DNA of 64,000 nt, taken from assembly GCA_964526225.1 (NCBI GenBank), contig CAZGLL010000003.1, positions 8,145 to 72,144 of the forward strand, given 5' to 3'. The number at the start of each line of letters is the position of its first letter. Within the stretch, counting starts at the first letter, position 1. A program made the translations under genes and the position numbers. Origin of the DNA: DRYM01 sp964526225. GTDB taxonomy: Archaea > Thermoproteota > Thermoprotei_A > EX4484-217-1. Under the pieces are notes generated by a model. That model made no database searches, had not been told where the DNA came from, and saw only the letters and a list, made by a program, of their open reading frames with translations. Positions 17,898-25,828 of the stretch are shown piece by piece.

Positions 17898-18434
17898 TTA
17901 GAATTTACCTCTATAAAATCCAAAATAAGCAATAATGGGAATAATTATCATAAGTAACGATATAATAGGTGAAGATATAGTATATCCCAATTTAGCGATT
18001 TTCGTTAAAACGTAAGAAACTACAAATACGGATAATACCATTACGAGTAGGAGTAGGGGTTTAGATAAAAGCTGGGTAACCTTTGTTATTCTGTGAATTC
18101 TTATTGAAAACTTTAAGCCTAAAATGAAAACTGCTAAAGCAAATGTTATTCCTTCGACAAGTATTGCTGTTCTTGTAGAAACGTCTAAATTACCTAAACC
18201 AGCACCAATAAGTATGACCACTATGGTGTAAATTGCTGAATAGAAGTAAGCGTAAGTATCAGCATTTTCTCCCCCCATCTTAAACACATAATATATGAAC
18301 ATTAAAGGCGATAGCACTAAAAGAACTAAAACTACAGCTACGTACTGTTCATTATATCCTAAAACAGCCCATAAAGCTGGCGTAATTACTAAAAGTAAAA
18401 GCGATAAATCACCAAGCCTTTTAGGAGTAATCAT
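17898..18434 (-). CDS. Hypothetical integral membrane protein
   Basis: 178 residues with about six hydrophobic segments (e.g. LSLLLLVITPALWAVLGY, YVAVVLVLLVLSPLMFIYYV, LLLLVMVLSVFVVSYVLTKI) and short basic loops. No motif recognised. It lies 32 nt upstream of the ATP-grasp gene on the same strand, so they may share a transcript, and is divergent from the GlcNAc-1-P transferase gene. Confidence 0.6.
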   Translation of the reverse strand: MITPKRLGDLSLLLLVITPALWAVLGYNEQYVAVVLVLLVLSPLMFIYYVFKMGGENADTYAYFYSAIYTIVVILIGAGLGNLDVSTRTAILVEGITFALAVFILGLKFSIRIHRITKVTQLLSKPLLLLVMVLSVFVVSYVLTKIAKLGYTISSPIISLLMIIIPIIAYFGFYRGKF

Positions 18435-18539
18435 TCCTTAAAGCCTCTTCTCTAAGCTTTTTGCGAATCATTTAAAGCCTAATCTAAATAATAAATTTAA
18501 CCGTAATAGCCTAAAGTCGATGACGATGTTGGTGAATGT

Positions 18540-19547
18540 ATGGTGCTACCGTTAGCAATCCTTACAGCCTCACTTGTATCCTTCATTGTAAGCCTTATTT
18601 TAACACCATTAATTGCTAATTTCATGTTAAAAATAGGGCATGTAGGAGTAGATGTCCATAAGCCTCGGAAACCTAAGATTCCGGAGTCATGCGGAATATC
18701 GCTTATAGCATCCACTATATTAGGCCTCTTAATCATGATGTTGTTTGATCGAGGAAACATTTTGAAAATAGTTTCTCTTATACTTTCATCTTCATTCGCA
18801 GGTGCTGTAGGCTTACTTGACGACTTTAGAAAACTTGATGCTAAAGTTAAAACAGTATTAACCGTTTCAGCAATAATACCTATAATTTACTTCGGAACAT
18901 ACGTTCCGAGGTTGATTCTTCCCTTCATAGGGGAAGCGAGACTTACACTAGTATATTTAGCTATAATACCTTTCGCCTTAGCTGTTACAGCCAACGCTAC
19001 TAATATGATTGATGTTTATAACGGTTCAATGGTTGGTTCTATGTTATTCGCTTTCATAGCTCTTTTAATAGCTTCGGTAATTAAGCTTAATAATGGCGTT
19101 GGTGATTATTTCCCAATATATTCATCCGCAATAATTATCGCTTCACTATTAGGATACCTACGCTACAATAAGTACCCCGCTAAGGTATTTAATGGAGACA
19201 CTGGTAGCTTATTTGTTGGAACATATTTCGGGGCATTAGCTATTTTGGGCAGATTGGAAATAGTTGCTGTAACAGCTTTTATGCCTCAAATAATGAATGG
19301 TTTCGGAATAATATCTATAATTAAGGGTTTAAGGGAGAGACGGGAAATCCCCGTGAGACCTGTTGTCGTAGATGAAGTTTCAGGCCATATTTCCGCTGTT
19401 AAAAACTCTAATGCTCCGCTAACCTTAGCTCATCTGTTAACGTTGAAAACACCATTAAGAGAGGATGAAGTAGTTTTTGGCTTTTGGTTTCTTTCGATAA
19501 TAGCAGCTATTTTATCTTTAATAGTAGCTTATCTCACATATTCCTAG
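18540..19547 (+). CDS. UDP-GlcNAc:polyprenyl-phosphate GlcNAc-1-phosphate transferase (Alg7/AglH-like)
   Basis: 335 residues, ATG preceded by GGTGA at 18531-18535. A multi-spanning PNPT-family enzyme: DVHKPRKPKIPESCGI early (about 38-53), AGAVGLLDDFRKLDAKVKT (catalytic Asp-Asp pair, about 87-105), NATNMIDVYNGSMVG (about 153-167) and NGDTGSLFVG (about 220). It puts a sugar-1-phosphate on dolichyl phosphate at the cytoplasmic face of the membrane, the first step of N-glycan or surface glycan assembly, and pairs logically with aglB at 42.5 kb. Overlaps the next, convergent gene by 14 nt. Confidence 0.85.
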   Translation: MVLPLAILTASLVSFIVSLILTPLIANFMLKIGHVGVDVHKPRKPKIPESCGISLIASTILGLLIMMLFDRGNILKIVSLILSSSFAGAVGLLDDFRKLDAKVKTVLTVSAIIPIIYFGTYVPRLILPFIGEARLTLVYLAIIPFALAVTANATNMIDVYNGSMVGSMLFAFIALLIASVIKLNNGVGDYFPIYSSAIIIASLLGYLRYNKYPAKVFNGDTGSLFVGTYFGALAILGRLEIVAVTAFMPQIMNGFGIISIIKGLRERREIPVRPVVVDEVSGHISAVKNSNAPLTLAHLLTLKTPLREDEVVFGFWFLSIIAAILSLIVAYLTYS

Positions 19548-20439
19548 CTATTTCCTTAGAAGCTTCAATAATTATCATTAGGTATAGTGGTGCCGAAACA
19601 GGGTCAACATTTACGACTATTTCATGCACGTTCCCGAAGCCTAGTTTAAACCTAATATATCTTCCCATGTGTTCCTCAACACCTGTTCTTACAACAACTA
19701 CATTATTCTTAAACATGTCACTCATCGAGTATACTGATGAAATGTCGTAAACCCTAACATTCACGTAGTCTTTAAGAAAACCTTCTATTACAGATAATAG
19801 ATAATCAGGTGCTAAAACATATGTTTCAACATTTTCGCTAAGCACTTTAGCTAAGTGTTCTATTTCCCTCCTAAATTTTCCACACATGTCCTCGACTACT
19901 TCGCCTACGTTGGTTATTTCCTTAAGCAAGTTTTCAACTCTTTTCGTTCTTACTTCGTTAGCTAATGATTTTAAAGTGAGAATCGATAGGTAAAGGCTCC
20001 ATGCAATGTTTTTCTCGAAAAATCCCCCTTCAAACCTAATTTCCATAGTATCTAGAAGCTTCATTTGCTTAGGTAGGTTTTCGGAAAGAATGAACGTATC
20101 TATTTTTAAAAGCCTTCTGAAATCGAACATAGGCTTCAATATGTTAATATTATCTATTAATGCTATAACAGAGTACTGTTCATGGTATGGAGCTATGTGC
20201 GTTATGAACGATGAGTACGGGGCTAAAATTGGAGGGTATTGGTGCGTTTTGAAAGCGGTAAGCGTCCAGTAAAGTATTGATGCAGGTATTTTCCATTTAG
20301 GAGAAAAAGTTATTATGAGTTTTTCCTTTCTCAAATACTCCTTTATTTTCTCATTTTCCTTCCTGCTAAGTTCCTCTCTTACCCTATCCTCTATTCTAAC
20401 TACTTTTTCAGTTAGCTTTTCAACTACTTTATCAAACAT
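19534..20439 (-). CDS. Hypothetical protein, 301 aa
   Basis: Soluble alpha/beta protein with a charged N-terminal helix (MFDKVVEKLTEKVVRIEDRV). Parts such as ETYVLAPDYLLSVIEGFLKD and NNVVVVRTGVEEHMG faintly resemble sugar-isomerase (SIS) folds, but the active-site motifs are not clear, so I leave it unassigned. It starts 3 nt after the stop of the MTA phosphorylase gene, so the two are probably one operon. Confidence 0.5.
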   Translation of the reverse strand: MFDKVVEKLTEKVVRIEDRVREELSRKENEKIKEYLRKEKLIITFSPKWKIPASILYWTLTAFKTHQYPPILAPYSSFITHIAPYHEQYSVIALIDNINILKPMFDFRRLLKIDTFILSENLPKQMKLLDTMEIRFEGGFFEKNIAWSLYLSILTLKSLANEVRTKRVENLLKEITNVGEVVEDMCGKFRREIEHLAKVLSENVETYVLAPDYLLSVIEGFLKDYVNVRVYDISSVYSMSDMFKNNVVVVRTGVEEHMGRYIRFKLGFGNVHEIVVNVDPVSAPLYLMIIIEASKEIARNM

Positions 20440-20442
20440 TTC

Positions 20443-21252
20443 CTAAATTAGTGCCTCCCTAGATATTTCCTCATAGTTAAGGAGGGGTTCTTTAGGTATT
20501 CTAGGTATTAGTTCGTAAAGTAGCTTCTTAGCTTTCTCAACGTTTTCAGCCATAACCTTAGCTACTTCAGTTGCTGTAACAGGTTTTTCAGCCCATACAT
20601 CGTAGTCTGTAACCATAGCTATTGTTGCATAGCATATTCCAGCTTCCCTAGCTAACGTGACTTCGGGAACCAATGTCATACCTATGATGTCCGCTCCCCA
20701 AGACTTGAAAAGTTTAGATTCAGCTCTCGTTGAGAACCTTGGCCCTTCAATGCAAATGTATGTTCCCTTATCGTGAATTCTTAAGCCAAGCTCCCTACCA
20801 ACGTTGATTATTAGTTGTCTAAGGGGTTCGCAGAAGGGATCGGCCATTGAGAAGTGTCCTACAACACTACCTTCGAAGAAGGTGTATTCCCTTTTCTTAG
20901 TGAAATCAATGAATTGGTCCGGTACTACAAAATCCCCTGGTCTATAATCTTCTCTTAGGCTTCCAACAGCTGAAACGGCAACTATCTTGTCAACACCTAG
21001 CGATTTTAAAGCCCAAATGTTTGCCCTATAGTTTATCCTATGAGGGGGGATCTTATGTCCTCTACCATGTCTTGGAAGAAAAGCTACCTTTCTACCCTTA
21101 AACTCTCCAACAATAACGTTGTCTGACGGTTGACCGTATGGCGTATAAACCTTTATCTCCCTTACGTTTTCAAACATTTCCACGTCGTATAGCCCTGATC
21201 CTCCAATAATACCTATTTCAGCCTTAACATCCTTAGGATGTGTAATAACCAA
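20443..21252 (-). CDS. mtnP: S-methyl-5'-thioadenosine phosphorylase
   Basis: 269 residues. Phosphate site IGIIGGSGLYD (about 12-22) and FLPRHGRGHKIPPHRINYRA (about 58-78) with central AVSAVGSLREDYRPGDFVVP and the methionine-base motif IEGPRFSTRAES, GADIIGMTLVPEVTLAREAG. The enzyme splits MTA, the by-product of polyamine synthesis, to adenine and 5-methylthioribose-1-phosphate. This links it with the spermidine synthase gene at 55.7 kb. The closely related 6-oxopurine phosphorylases differ at the base site, and specificity between MTA and inosine is not fully certain. Confidence 0.9.
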   Translation of the reverse strand: MVITHPKDVKAEIGIIGGSGLYDVEMFENVREIKVYTPYGQPSDNVIVGEFKGRKVAFLPRHGRGHKIPPHRINYRANIWALKSLGVDKIVAVSAVGSLREDYRPGDFVVPDQFIDFTKKREYTFFEGSVVGHFSMADPFCEPLRQLIINVGRELGLRIHDKGTYICIEGPRFSTRAESKLFKSWGADIIGMTLVPEVTLAREAGICYATIAMVTDYDVWAEKPVTATEVAKVMAENVEKAKKLLYELIPRIPKEPLLNYEEISREALI

Positions 21253-21323
21253 GACTAAACCCCCAAATATTGGTGTTCAAAACGGAGAAATAATTCTTTC
21301 CCGGAAAGTGGAAGGAATTGATT

Positions 21324-21435
21324 TGGCGCCGCGGCCGGGATTTGAACCCGGGTCACGGGCTATCCACATACCCCCTACCAATGAGAGGAGGTATTCGACA
21401 GGCCCGCATACTAGGCCGGGCTATACTACCGCGGC
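21324..21435 (-). tRNA. tRNA-Asp(GTC) with an anticodon-loop intron, CCA encoded
   Basis: Acceptor GCCGCGG/CCGCGGC, T-arm with GGGTTCAAATCCC and CCA encoded at 21324-21326. The anticodon stem CGGGC/GCCCG closes around loop C-T-GTC-G-A, split after position 37 by a 34-nt intron. The intron folds on itself (ATACCTCC pairing with GGGGGTAT) as expected for a bulge-helix-bulge substrate of the splicing endonuclease. Confidence 0.93.
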
Positions 21436-21868
21436 TCTGTTTGTCTCGCAATATTTCTACTGACTAGATTTTTAAAGTTTTGTTTTCGAAAATTCTTTAG
21501 CATAAGTGCTTTCATTTTTCTTGAAAACCACATGTCAATTAAACTGTATGTTTCAAGAATTTCTTCCATCGCAACAAACCAGTAACTCCATTAAGTAATT
21601 ACTTTGTTTATAAGCGTTACCGCATATTAGTATAAGTTTACCATAACCATGAATTACATTTAGAGGAAAAACTATGCTAACATTTAAGGTAAGAGGTACT
21701 TGTAGAAGAACTTACCTAACGAGTTGAAGAAAAGAACTCTATATTAGTTCTATGCCCTTGATCGTGGAGCATTTACTCGATGACTGATGAAACTTAAGCG
21801 AGGAGTTAATTAAAAATCTTTGAATAATTTTTACCCTTCTTCTTTCCCCTAAGCCGCTTAAAGTTATG
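21436..21868. other. 433-nt AT-rich gap between two tRNA genes
   Basis: No gene found on either strand. Near 21688-21760 there are two small inverted repeats in a row: AGGTAAG with CTTACCT (17-nt loop) and AGAACT with AGTTCT (7-nt loop). At about 21779-21788 a CTGATGA-like box is present but without a partner box. It may hold a small RNA, or only promoter elements for the tRNAs. Confidence 0.3.
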
Positions 21869-21946
21869 TGGCGGGCCCGCGGGGATTTGAACCCCGGACC
21901 ACCGGCTTAGGAGGCCGGCGCCCTATCCTGGCTAGGCTACGGGCCC
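21869..21946 (-). tRNA. tRNA-Arg(CCT), CCA encoded
   Basis: Seven-pair acceptor GGGCCCG/CGGGCCC, T-arm GGGGTTCAAATCCCC, anticodon stem CCGGC/GCCGG with loop CTCCTAA, so anticodon CCT. CCA is encoded at 21869-21871. No intron. It lies upstream and divergent from the nuclease-fold gene. Confidence 0.93.
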
Positions 21947-22050
21947 TCTAGCATTAGTTTTTCCGCTAAGCAGTATTTTAAGCTTATATTTTTCCTAGGT
22001 AAACAAGTTCTTATATGTGCTTAAGTGTTCTATGTTGTAGAGGGTTCCTT

Positions 22051-22419
22051 ATGGTGTGGACGTGGACTGCTAGGAAAATAGCGAAGCTAATTAGGGAGAA
22101 TGGTGTTTTAGGGAAAATAGCGTCGCTATATGTTGCTTCAGGACATGCTGTAACGTTAAATGCTAAGGTCGGCGAGTACAGAGTTGACATTGTTGCATCA
22201 AAGAACAACGTGAAACATGCTATAAAAGCACATTTAACATCAAACCCCGTTACACCCAATGAAGTAGAGGAAATAGCTAATGCTTCATCAAAAATAAATG
22301 CTAAACCAATATTGCTAATATATGGTTCAGCAAAAATACTTGAGGAAACCCTAAGTAAAGCTAAAGAGCTTGGAGTAAAAATTAAGCGGGTAAGAAAAAT
22401 AACTCTAGCACCACACTAA
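22051..22419 (+). CDS. Restriction-endonuclease-like (RecB/Mrr-fold) protein with degenerate active site
   Basis: 122 residues from the ATG at 22051, preceded by GAGGG; an earlier in-frame ATG at 22015 lies on the TATA-like box CTTATATG (about 22009-22016) and is unlikely. The pattern ARKIAKLIRENGVLGKIASL, then GEYRVDIVASKNNVKHAIKA, then KPILLIYGSAKILEETLSKA, matches the small PDxn(D/E)xK proteins of archaea. The Asp of VDI is kept, but the usual ExK is KxH here (AIKAHL), so it is probably not a nuclease and may only bind DNA or RNA. It sits between two tRNA genes. Confidence 0.6.
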   Translation: MVWTWTARKIAKLIRENGVLGKIASLYVASGHAVTLNAKVGEYRVDIVASKNNVKHAIKAHLTSNPVTPNEVEEIANASSKINAKPILLIYGSAKILEETLSKAKELGVKIKRVRKITLAPH

Positions 22420-22469
22420 CCATTTTAAACTTTATAAATACGCTACCACTACACACTTTAATGAAAAGT

Positions 22470-22557
22470 GCGGGGGTGCCCGAGCTAGGACAAAGGGGGC
22501 GGACTTAAGATCCGCTGGCGTAGGCCTGCGTGGGTTCAAATCCCACCCCCCGCACCA
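22470..22557 (+). tRNA. tRNA-Leu(TAA), CCA encoded
   Basis: 88 nt with CCA at 22555-22557. Acceptor GCGGGGG with CCCCCGC, class II variable arm, T-arm GGGTTCAAATCCC, anticodon stem GCGGA/TCCGC with loop CTTAAGA. A strong TATA box (CTTTATAAATA, about 22429-22440) lies about 30 nt upstream. Outside the anticodon arm it is the same as tRNA-Leu(GAG) at 54208 apart from one D-loop base. Confidence 0.95.
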
Positions 22558-22668
22558 AAAACACAAATAAGTTCTTCAAAAATTTTCAATCAAAAAGAAT
22601 AAATGTGCAATGCGTTTCCGTGATTAGATTTATATATTGGTTTAAAATATGGTGTTAAGGGGATTCTC

Positions 22669-23334
22669 GTGGTTAAGGTTAGAACTAAGCTTGTTTCATG
22701 GGAGGAAGTTGTCGATTGGAGTAGGGAGCTTGCTAGGAAAATTAGGGAATCAGGGTATAGGCCTGGTGTTGTTATTGCTGTTGCTCGTGGAGGATATGTT
22801 CCGGCAAGGCTTCTCTGTGATTTTCTAGGTATTGAAAACTTACTTTCAATTCAGAGTCAGCATTGGACAGAAGCTGCTAAGGTGGCTGAGAAAGCGATTA
22901 TTAAGTTCAAATACTATGTTGACTTGAAAGGTTATAAGGCATTGCTTGTAGACGACATTGTCGATACCGGAGAATCCCTTCTACTAGCTAGAGATTTTAT
23001 TTTGAAAGAGTGGAAACCTGATGAGCTAAAAATAGCGGCTCTCCAGTGGATATCTCCTGTTGCAAAGTTTAAGCCCGACTATTATCATTTAGAAGTTAAA
23101 GAGTGGACTTGGTTTATGTATCCATGGACTAGGCTTGAAGATGTAACACAGTTCATTAGGAGAATGCTTAGTGAGGAAGGTAAGGAGAAGAAGGAATGGA
23201 CGAAAGAGGAGATTAAGGAGAAGTTTATGGAATGGTATGGGCAAGATGTAGGATGGTATCTTGATGAAGCACTTGAAAACCTTGTTAGAGAAGGCTTTCT
23301 AGAGTTTAAAAACGGAAAATATGTTCTTAAGTAA
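22669..23334 (+). CDS. Purine phosphoribosyltransferase (Gpt/HPRT-like)
   Basis: 221 residues, GTG start. PRPP-binding motif ALLVDDIVDTGES (about 89-101) and the loop VIAVARGGYVPARLL (about 36-50) place it with type I phosphoribosyltransferases using guanine, hypoxanthine or xanthine. A C-terminal segment of about 60 residues (EWTKEEIKEKFMEWYGQDVG... EGFLEFKNGKYVLK) resembles a winged helix, not usual in bacterial Gpt. TATA box ATTTATATATT at about 22629. Converges with the LeuA-family gene, 8-nt overlap. Confidence 0.85.
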   Translation: MVKVRTKLVSWEEVVDWSRELARKIRESGYRPGVVIAVARGGYVPARLLCDFLGIENLLSIQSQHWTEAAKVAEKAIIKFKYYVDLKGYKALLVDDIVDTGESLLLARDFILKEWKPDELKIAALQWISPVAKFKPDYYHLEVKEWTWFMYPWTRLEDVTQFIRRMLSEEGKEKKEWTKEEIKEKFMEWYGQDVGWYLDEALENLVREGFLEFKNGKYVLK

Positions 23335-24682
23335 CATTTCTTAATCTAGGCGGCAACTTATTCCTATGTTTCTCGTAGAAATCTGGCATATGCTTTTTAA
23401 CGAGCCTTACCATTTCCTCATCTCTTAGCGGATGAACCCTACCATCACTAAACATTTTAATTATTTCATCGTATATCTTAGCTATCCTCTCATCAGTTTT
23501 CAGCATACCGTCTTCTTCCAAACGAAACATCATTCTAATCCAGAAGGCAACACCAGCCCTACCAGAGTATGGTGTTATCGACACTAAATATGGAAGCCCA
23601 AGAATGCTCGTCGGATCATAGGGTAGGTAAACTTGCGGGTTCTTCATTAACCCGTCAATATGTATTCCAGCTTTAGTTCTAAAAGCATTAGCTCCGAAGG
23701 CTGGATAGAATTCCGGTAGAACATAGCCTGAACATTCGAGAAAGTCCCTTATTTTCTTGAAGACCTTAAGGTTAATTCCGCTTTCATTACCTGTTAGTTG
23801 AACATAGAACAGCACCATTGCATCGAGTGGACAGTTACCTGATCTCTCACCTATTCCGAAAAGCGTGCAGTTAGACATTGAAGCACCAGCTTTCCACGCT
23901 GCCAAATGATTAGCTACTACTAAGTGGAAATCGTTGTGCCCATGGAACTCAACTCTTTCACCGGGAATTCCTGTTTCGCTAATTACTGTTCTTACAAGTT
24001 TAGGTATGCTTCTTGGAAGAGGCGCTTCTTCGAAAGGCACTCCAAGCCCTAAAGTATCTGCTATTTTAATTTCCGGTTCTATACCGTATTTTTCACCTAA
24101 TTTGAGAAGTGCTTTAACGAAAGGCACAATTGTCCCGTAAACATCGGCTCTAGTTGCATCCTCAAGCGTAGCTCTAACAGCGATACCGTTTTTGAATGCT
24201 TCCTCAATAACGCTAAGGTATTTTTCAAGAACCTGTCTTCTACCAAGCTTGAACTTAAAGTATATGTGGTAGTCTGAAATAGAGGTTAGCATAACGACTT
24301 TGTCCATACCGTTTTCCATAGCTAACCTTAAATCCTCCATAGTAGCTCTAATCCAGGCTACAGGCTTAGGATACTTTAGGTCAAGGTCTTTAACCTCCCT
24401 TATAACCTCTCTGTCCTTAGCTGTGTAGAGGAAGAATTCGCTTGAAAAAATAACTCCGCTTCCATTATCTAATTCGCTAAGTAGCTTATATATTTCAACA
24501 GACTCCTTAACTGTTAAGGGTCTCCAACCTTGCTGACCATCTCTTAAAGTAGCATCTGTAATGTAGAGTTTCTTAGCTTTAGGAATATTTAGCCGAGGAA
24601 GTTCTGTAAATGGATATGTTTCCCTAAAGAAATTTAGTTCGTCAGGAACTTTACTAAGTATTTCAAAGATTTCCCTGTCCAT
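23327..24682 (-). CDS. LeuA/homocitrate synthase-family acyltransferase (HMGL-like)
   Basis: 451 residues. TIM-barrel of the isopropylmalate/homocitrate synthase family: TDATLRDGQQGW (about 42-53, catalytic DxR and metal Asp), EFHGHNDFHLVVANHLAAW (HxH metal site), GIGERSGNCPLDAM. The enzymes condense acetyl-CoA with an oxoacid. The regulatory C-terminal domain of LeuA is missing; the tail (HPLRDEEMVRLVKKHMPDFY) is different. No leuB/leuC/leuD neighbours are visible. Leucine, citramalate, homocitrate or Re-citrate synthesis are all possible. SD-like GGTGA lies upstream of the ATG. Confidence 0.75.
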   Translation of the reverse strand: MDREIFEILSKVPDELNFFRETYPFTELPRLNIPKAKKLYITDATLRDGQQGWRPLTVKESVEIYKLLSELDNGSGVIFSSEFFLYTAKDREVIREVKDLDLKYPKPVAWIRATMEDLRLAMENGMDKVVMLTSISDYHIYFKFKLGRRQVLEKYLSVIEEAFKNGIAVRATLEDATRADVYGTIVPFVKALLKLGEKYGIEPEIKIADTLGLGVPFEEAPLPRSIPKLVRTVISETGIPGERVEFHGHNDFHLVVANHLAAWKAGASMSNCTLFGIGERSGNCPLDAMVLFYVQLTGNESGINLKVFKKIRDFLECSGYVLPEFYPAFGANAFRTKAGIHIDGLMKNPQVYLPYDPTSILGLPYLVSITPYSGRAGVAFWIRMMFRLEEDGMLKTDERIAKIYDEIIKMFSDGRVHPLRDEEMVRLVKKHMPDFYEKHRNKLPPRLRNVT

Positions 24683-24845
24683 TACACTGTCACCGCTTAT
24701 GGCTTACCCTACACATTAAACATTTAATAAACAATACTGTAATTGTTCTTGAAAAACGTTGTATGGGTAATGTAGGGGCATTAAATGGTGTTTCAAAATA
24801 ATTTACAATCGTAATGGAGGAAATTTATTTTAACGTTCAATAAAA

Positions 24846-25085
24846 TCAAACTTTTGCTGAAACAAGTGTTGTGGTACTTGTAATTTTATCTATTTTCCTA
24901 ATGGAAAGTATCAGTTTCTCAAGTTCCGCAAGAGACTCGGCTTCTACAACAACAACTATATCGAACATTCCATAAACTATTGCAACATCTCTTAGGTTTT
25001 TCTGAGGAACTATTTTCTTTATTTCATCAACTACATCATATTCTGCTCCTGTTTTAACAGTTATTAGTACGTATGCTGAAACCAA
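24846..25085 (-). CDS. Stand-alone Lrp/AsnC ligand-binding (RAM) domain protein
   Basis: 79 residues from a TTG start. The whole protein is one RAM domain: AYVLITVKTGAEYDVVDEIK, the YGMFDIVVVVEAES core and the ITSTTTLVSAKV end. There is no DNA-binding domain, so it likely binds amino acids and may form mixed oligomers with full Lrp proteins. It stands in the gap between the LeuA-family gene and aIF5A. A second such protein is at 63011. Confidence 0.85.
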   Translation of the reverse strand: MVSAYVLITVKTGAEYDVVDEIKKIVPQKNLRDVAIVYGMFDIVVVVEAESLAELEKLILSIRKIDKITSTTTLVSAKV

Positions 25086-25231
25086 TTTTCCATTACCTCT
25101 TTCCTCAAGAGAGCCGGGTTGTTTCCCTTAAGTGTTACTAATAACGTACTAAGGTTATTTATTGTTTTTCTATTAAAAGCAAAGTTATAAGGGAGAGGAT
25201 AATCGAGGATTTGTAAGGTGAAAACTTAAAT

Positions 25232-25253
25232 AAAGATTTTTCGAAAAATCTTT
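25232..25253. promoter_or_regulatory. Perfect 22-bp palindrome at the aIF5A promoter
   Basis: Half-site AAAGATTTTTC followed by its exact reverse complement, 11+11 bp with no spacer. It lies just after the TATA-like CTTAAATAA (about 25224-25232) and 17 nt before the aIF5A ATG (25271), so it covers the region from about -23 to the expected transcription start. That is where archaeal repressors block polymerase. It might instead form a hairpin in the mRNA leader if transcription starts earlier. Confidence 0.5.
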
Positions 25254-25270
25254 GCGAGGTGTTTTCTGAT

Positions 25271-25666
25271 ATGAGCAAGACATATGCTGAATTAGGCACA
25301 TTAAAGAAAGGACAGTACGTAATAATAGATGGGGAACCCTGCAGAATAGTTGAAATAACTAAAGCTAAAACAGGGAAACATGGAAGCGCTAAAGCCCACG
25401 TTGTAGCTATAGGTGTTTTCTCGGGATCCAAGAAAACATTGGTTGCACCAGTAAGCCAGAGAGTTGAAGTACCAATTATCGAGAAGAGAACAGGACAGGT
25501 TCTAGCAGATTTAGGTGATGTTTATCAAATAATGGATTTAGAAACCTATGAAACACTAGAAATACCTAAACCTGAAGAGCCGGAGCTTAGGGAAAGAATT
25601 AAGCCTGGTGTTGAAGTAGAATACTGGTTAATAATGGGTAGAGCGAAAATAGTTAGGGTAAGGTAG
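25271..25666 (+). CDS. eif5a: Translation initiation factor 5A (aIF5A)
   Basis: 131 residues from the ATG at 25271 (GAGGTG at 25255-25260 is the ribosome site; the in-frame GTG at 25259 lies inside it). The hypusine loop KTGKHGSAK is present with Lys36 as modified residue. The SH3-like N-domain (ELGTLKKGQYVIIDGEPCRI) and OB C-domain (GQVLADLGDVYQIMDLETYE) are complete. The factor frees ribosomes stalled on prolines and other hard motifs and helps termination. No deoxyhypusine synthase gene is nearby. Confidence 0.96.
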   Translation: MSKTYAELGTLKKGQYVIIDGEPCRIVEITKAKTGKHGSAKAHVVAIGVFSGSKKTLVAPVSQRVEVPIIEKRTGQVLADLGDVYQIMDLETYETLEIPKPEEPELRERIKPGVEVEYWLIMGRAKIVRVR

Positions 25667-25725
25667 GTTAGTGTTTTCCAAATAACCCAAAATTTTTCAC
25701 TTCCAAACACACTAAATTCTTAATG

Positions 25726-25796
25726 AGGCCCGATGATTGAAGGTAGGGATCCGAAGGTTTAAAACAAATGTGGTACCCTATGAGTGCTGAGGGCCT
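25726..25796 (+). ncRNA. Possible C/D-box-like small RNA upstream of srp54
   Basis: In the 162-nt gap between aIF5A and srp54, AGGCCC (25726-25731) can pair with GGGCCT (25791-25796) as a terminal stem. Next to it lie a C-like box GATGATTGA (25732-25740, one extra T against RUGAUGA) and an exact D box CTGA (25787-25790). Internal D'/C' boxes are poor (CCGA at 25751). An inner pairing TAGGG/CCCTA is also possible. It could guide 2'-O-methylation, or be a leader hairpin of srp54. Confidence 0.35.
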
Positions 25797-25828
25797 AATC
25801 TTAGATTAACCAAGGTGGTTTAAAGGAA

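Noticed and set aside
21779..21800. CTGATGA box resembling C/D sRNA elements
   Set aside because: No matching D box at the right distance and no flanking stem.
24711..24780. Inverted repeat CCCTACACATTA with TAATGTAGGG in the leader of the LeuA-family gene
   Set aside because: Imperfect and 50 nt apart; not enough for an operator or riboswitch claim.
25259..25270. GTG start for aIF5A
   Set aside because: The GTG lies within the GAGGTG ribosome site, and the family starts at the ATG at 25271.
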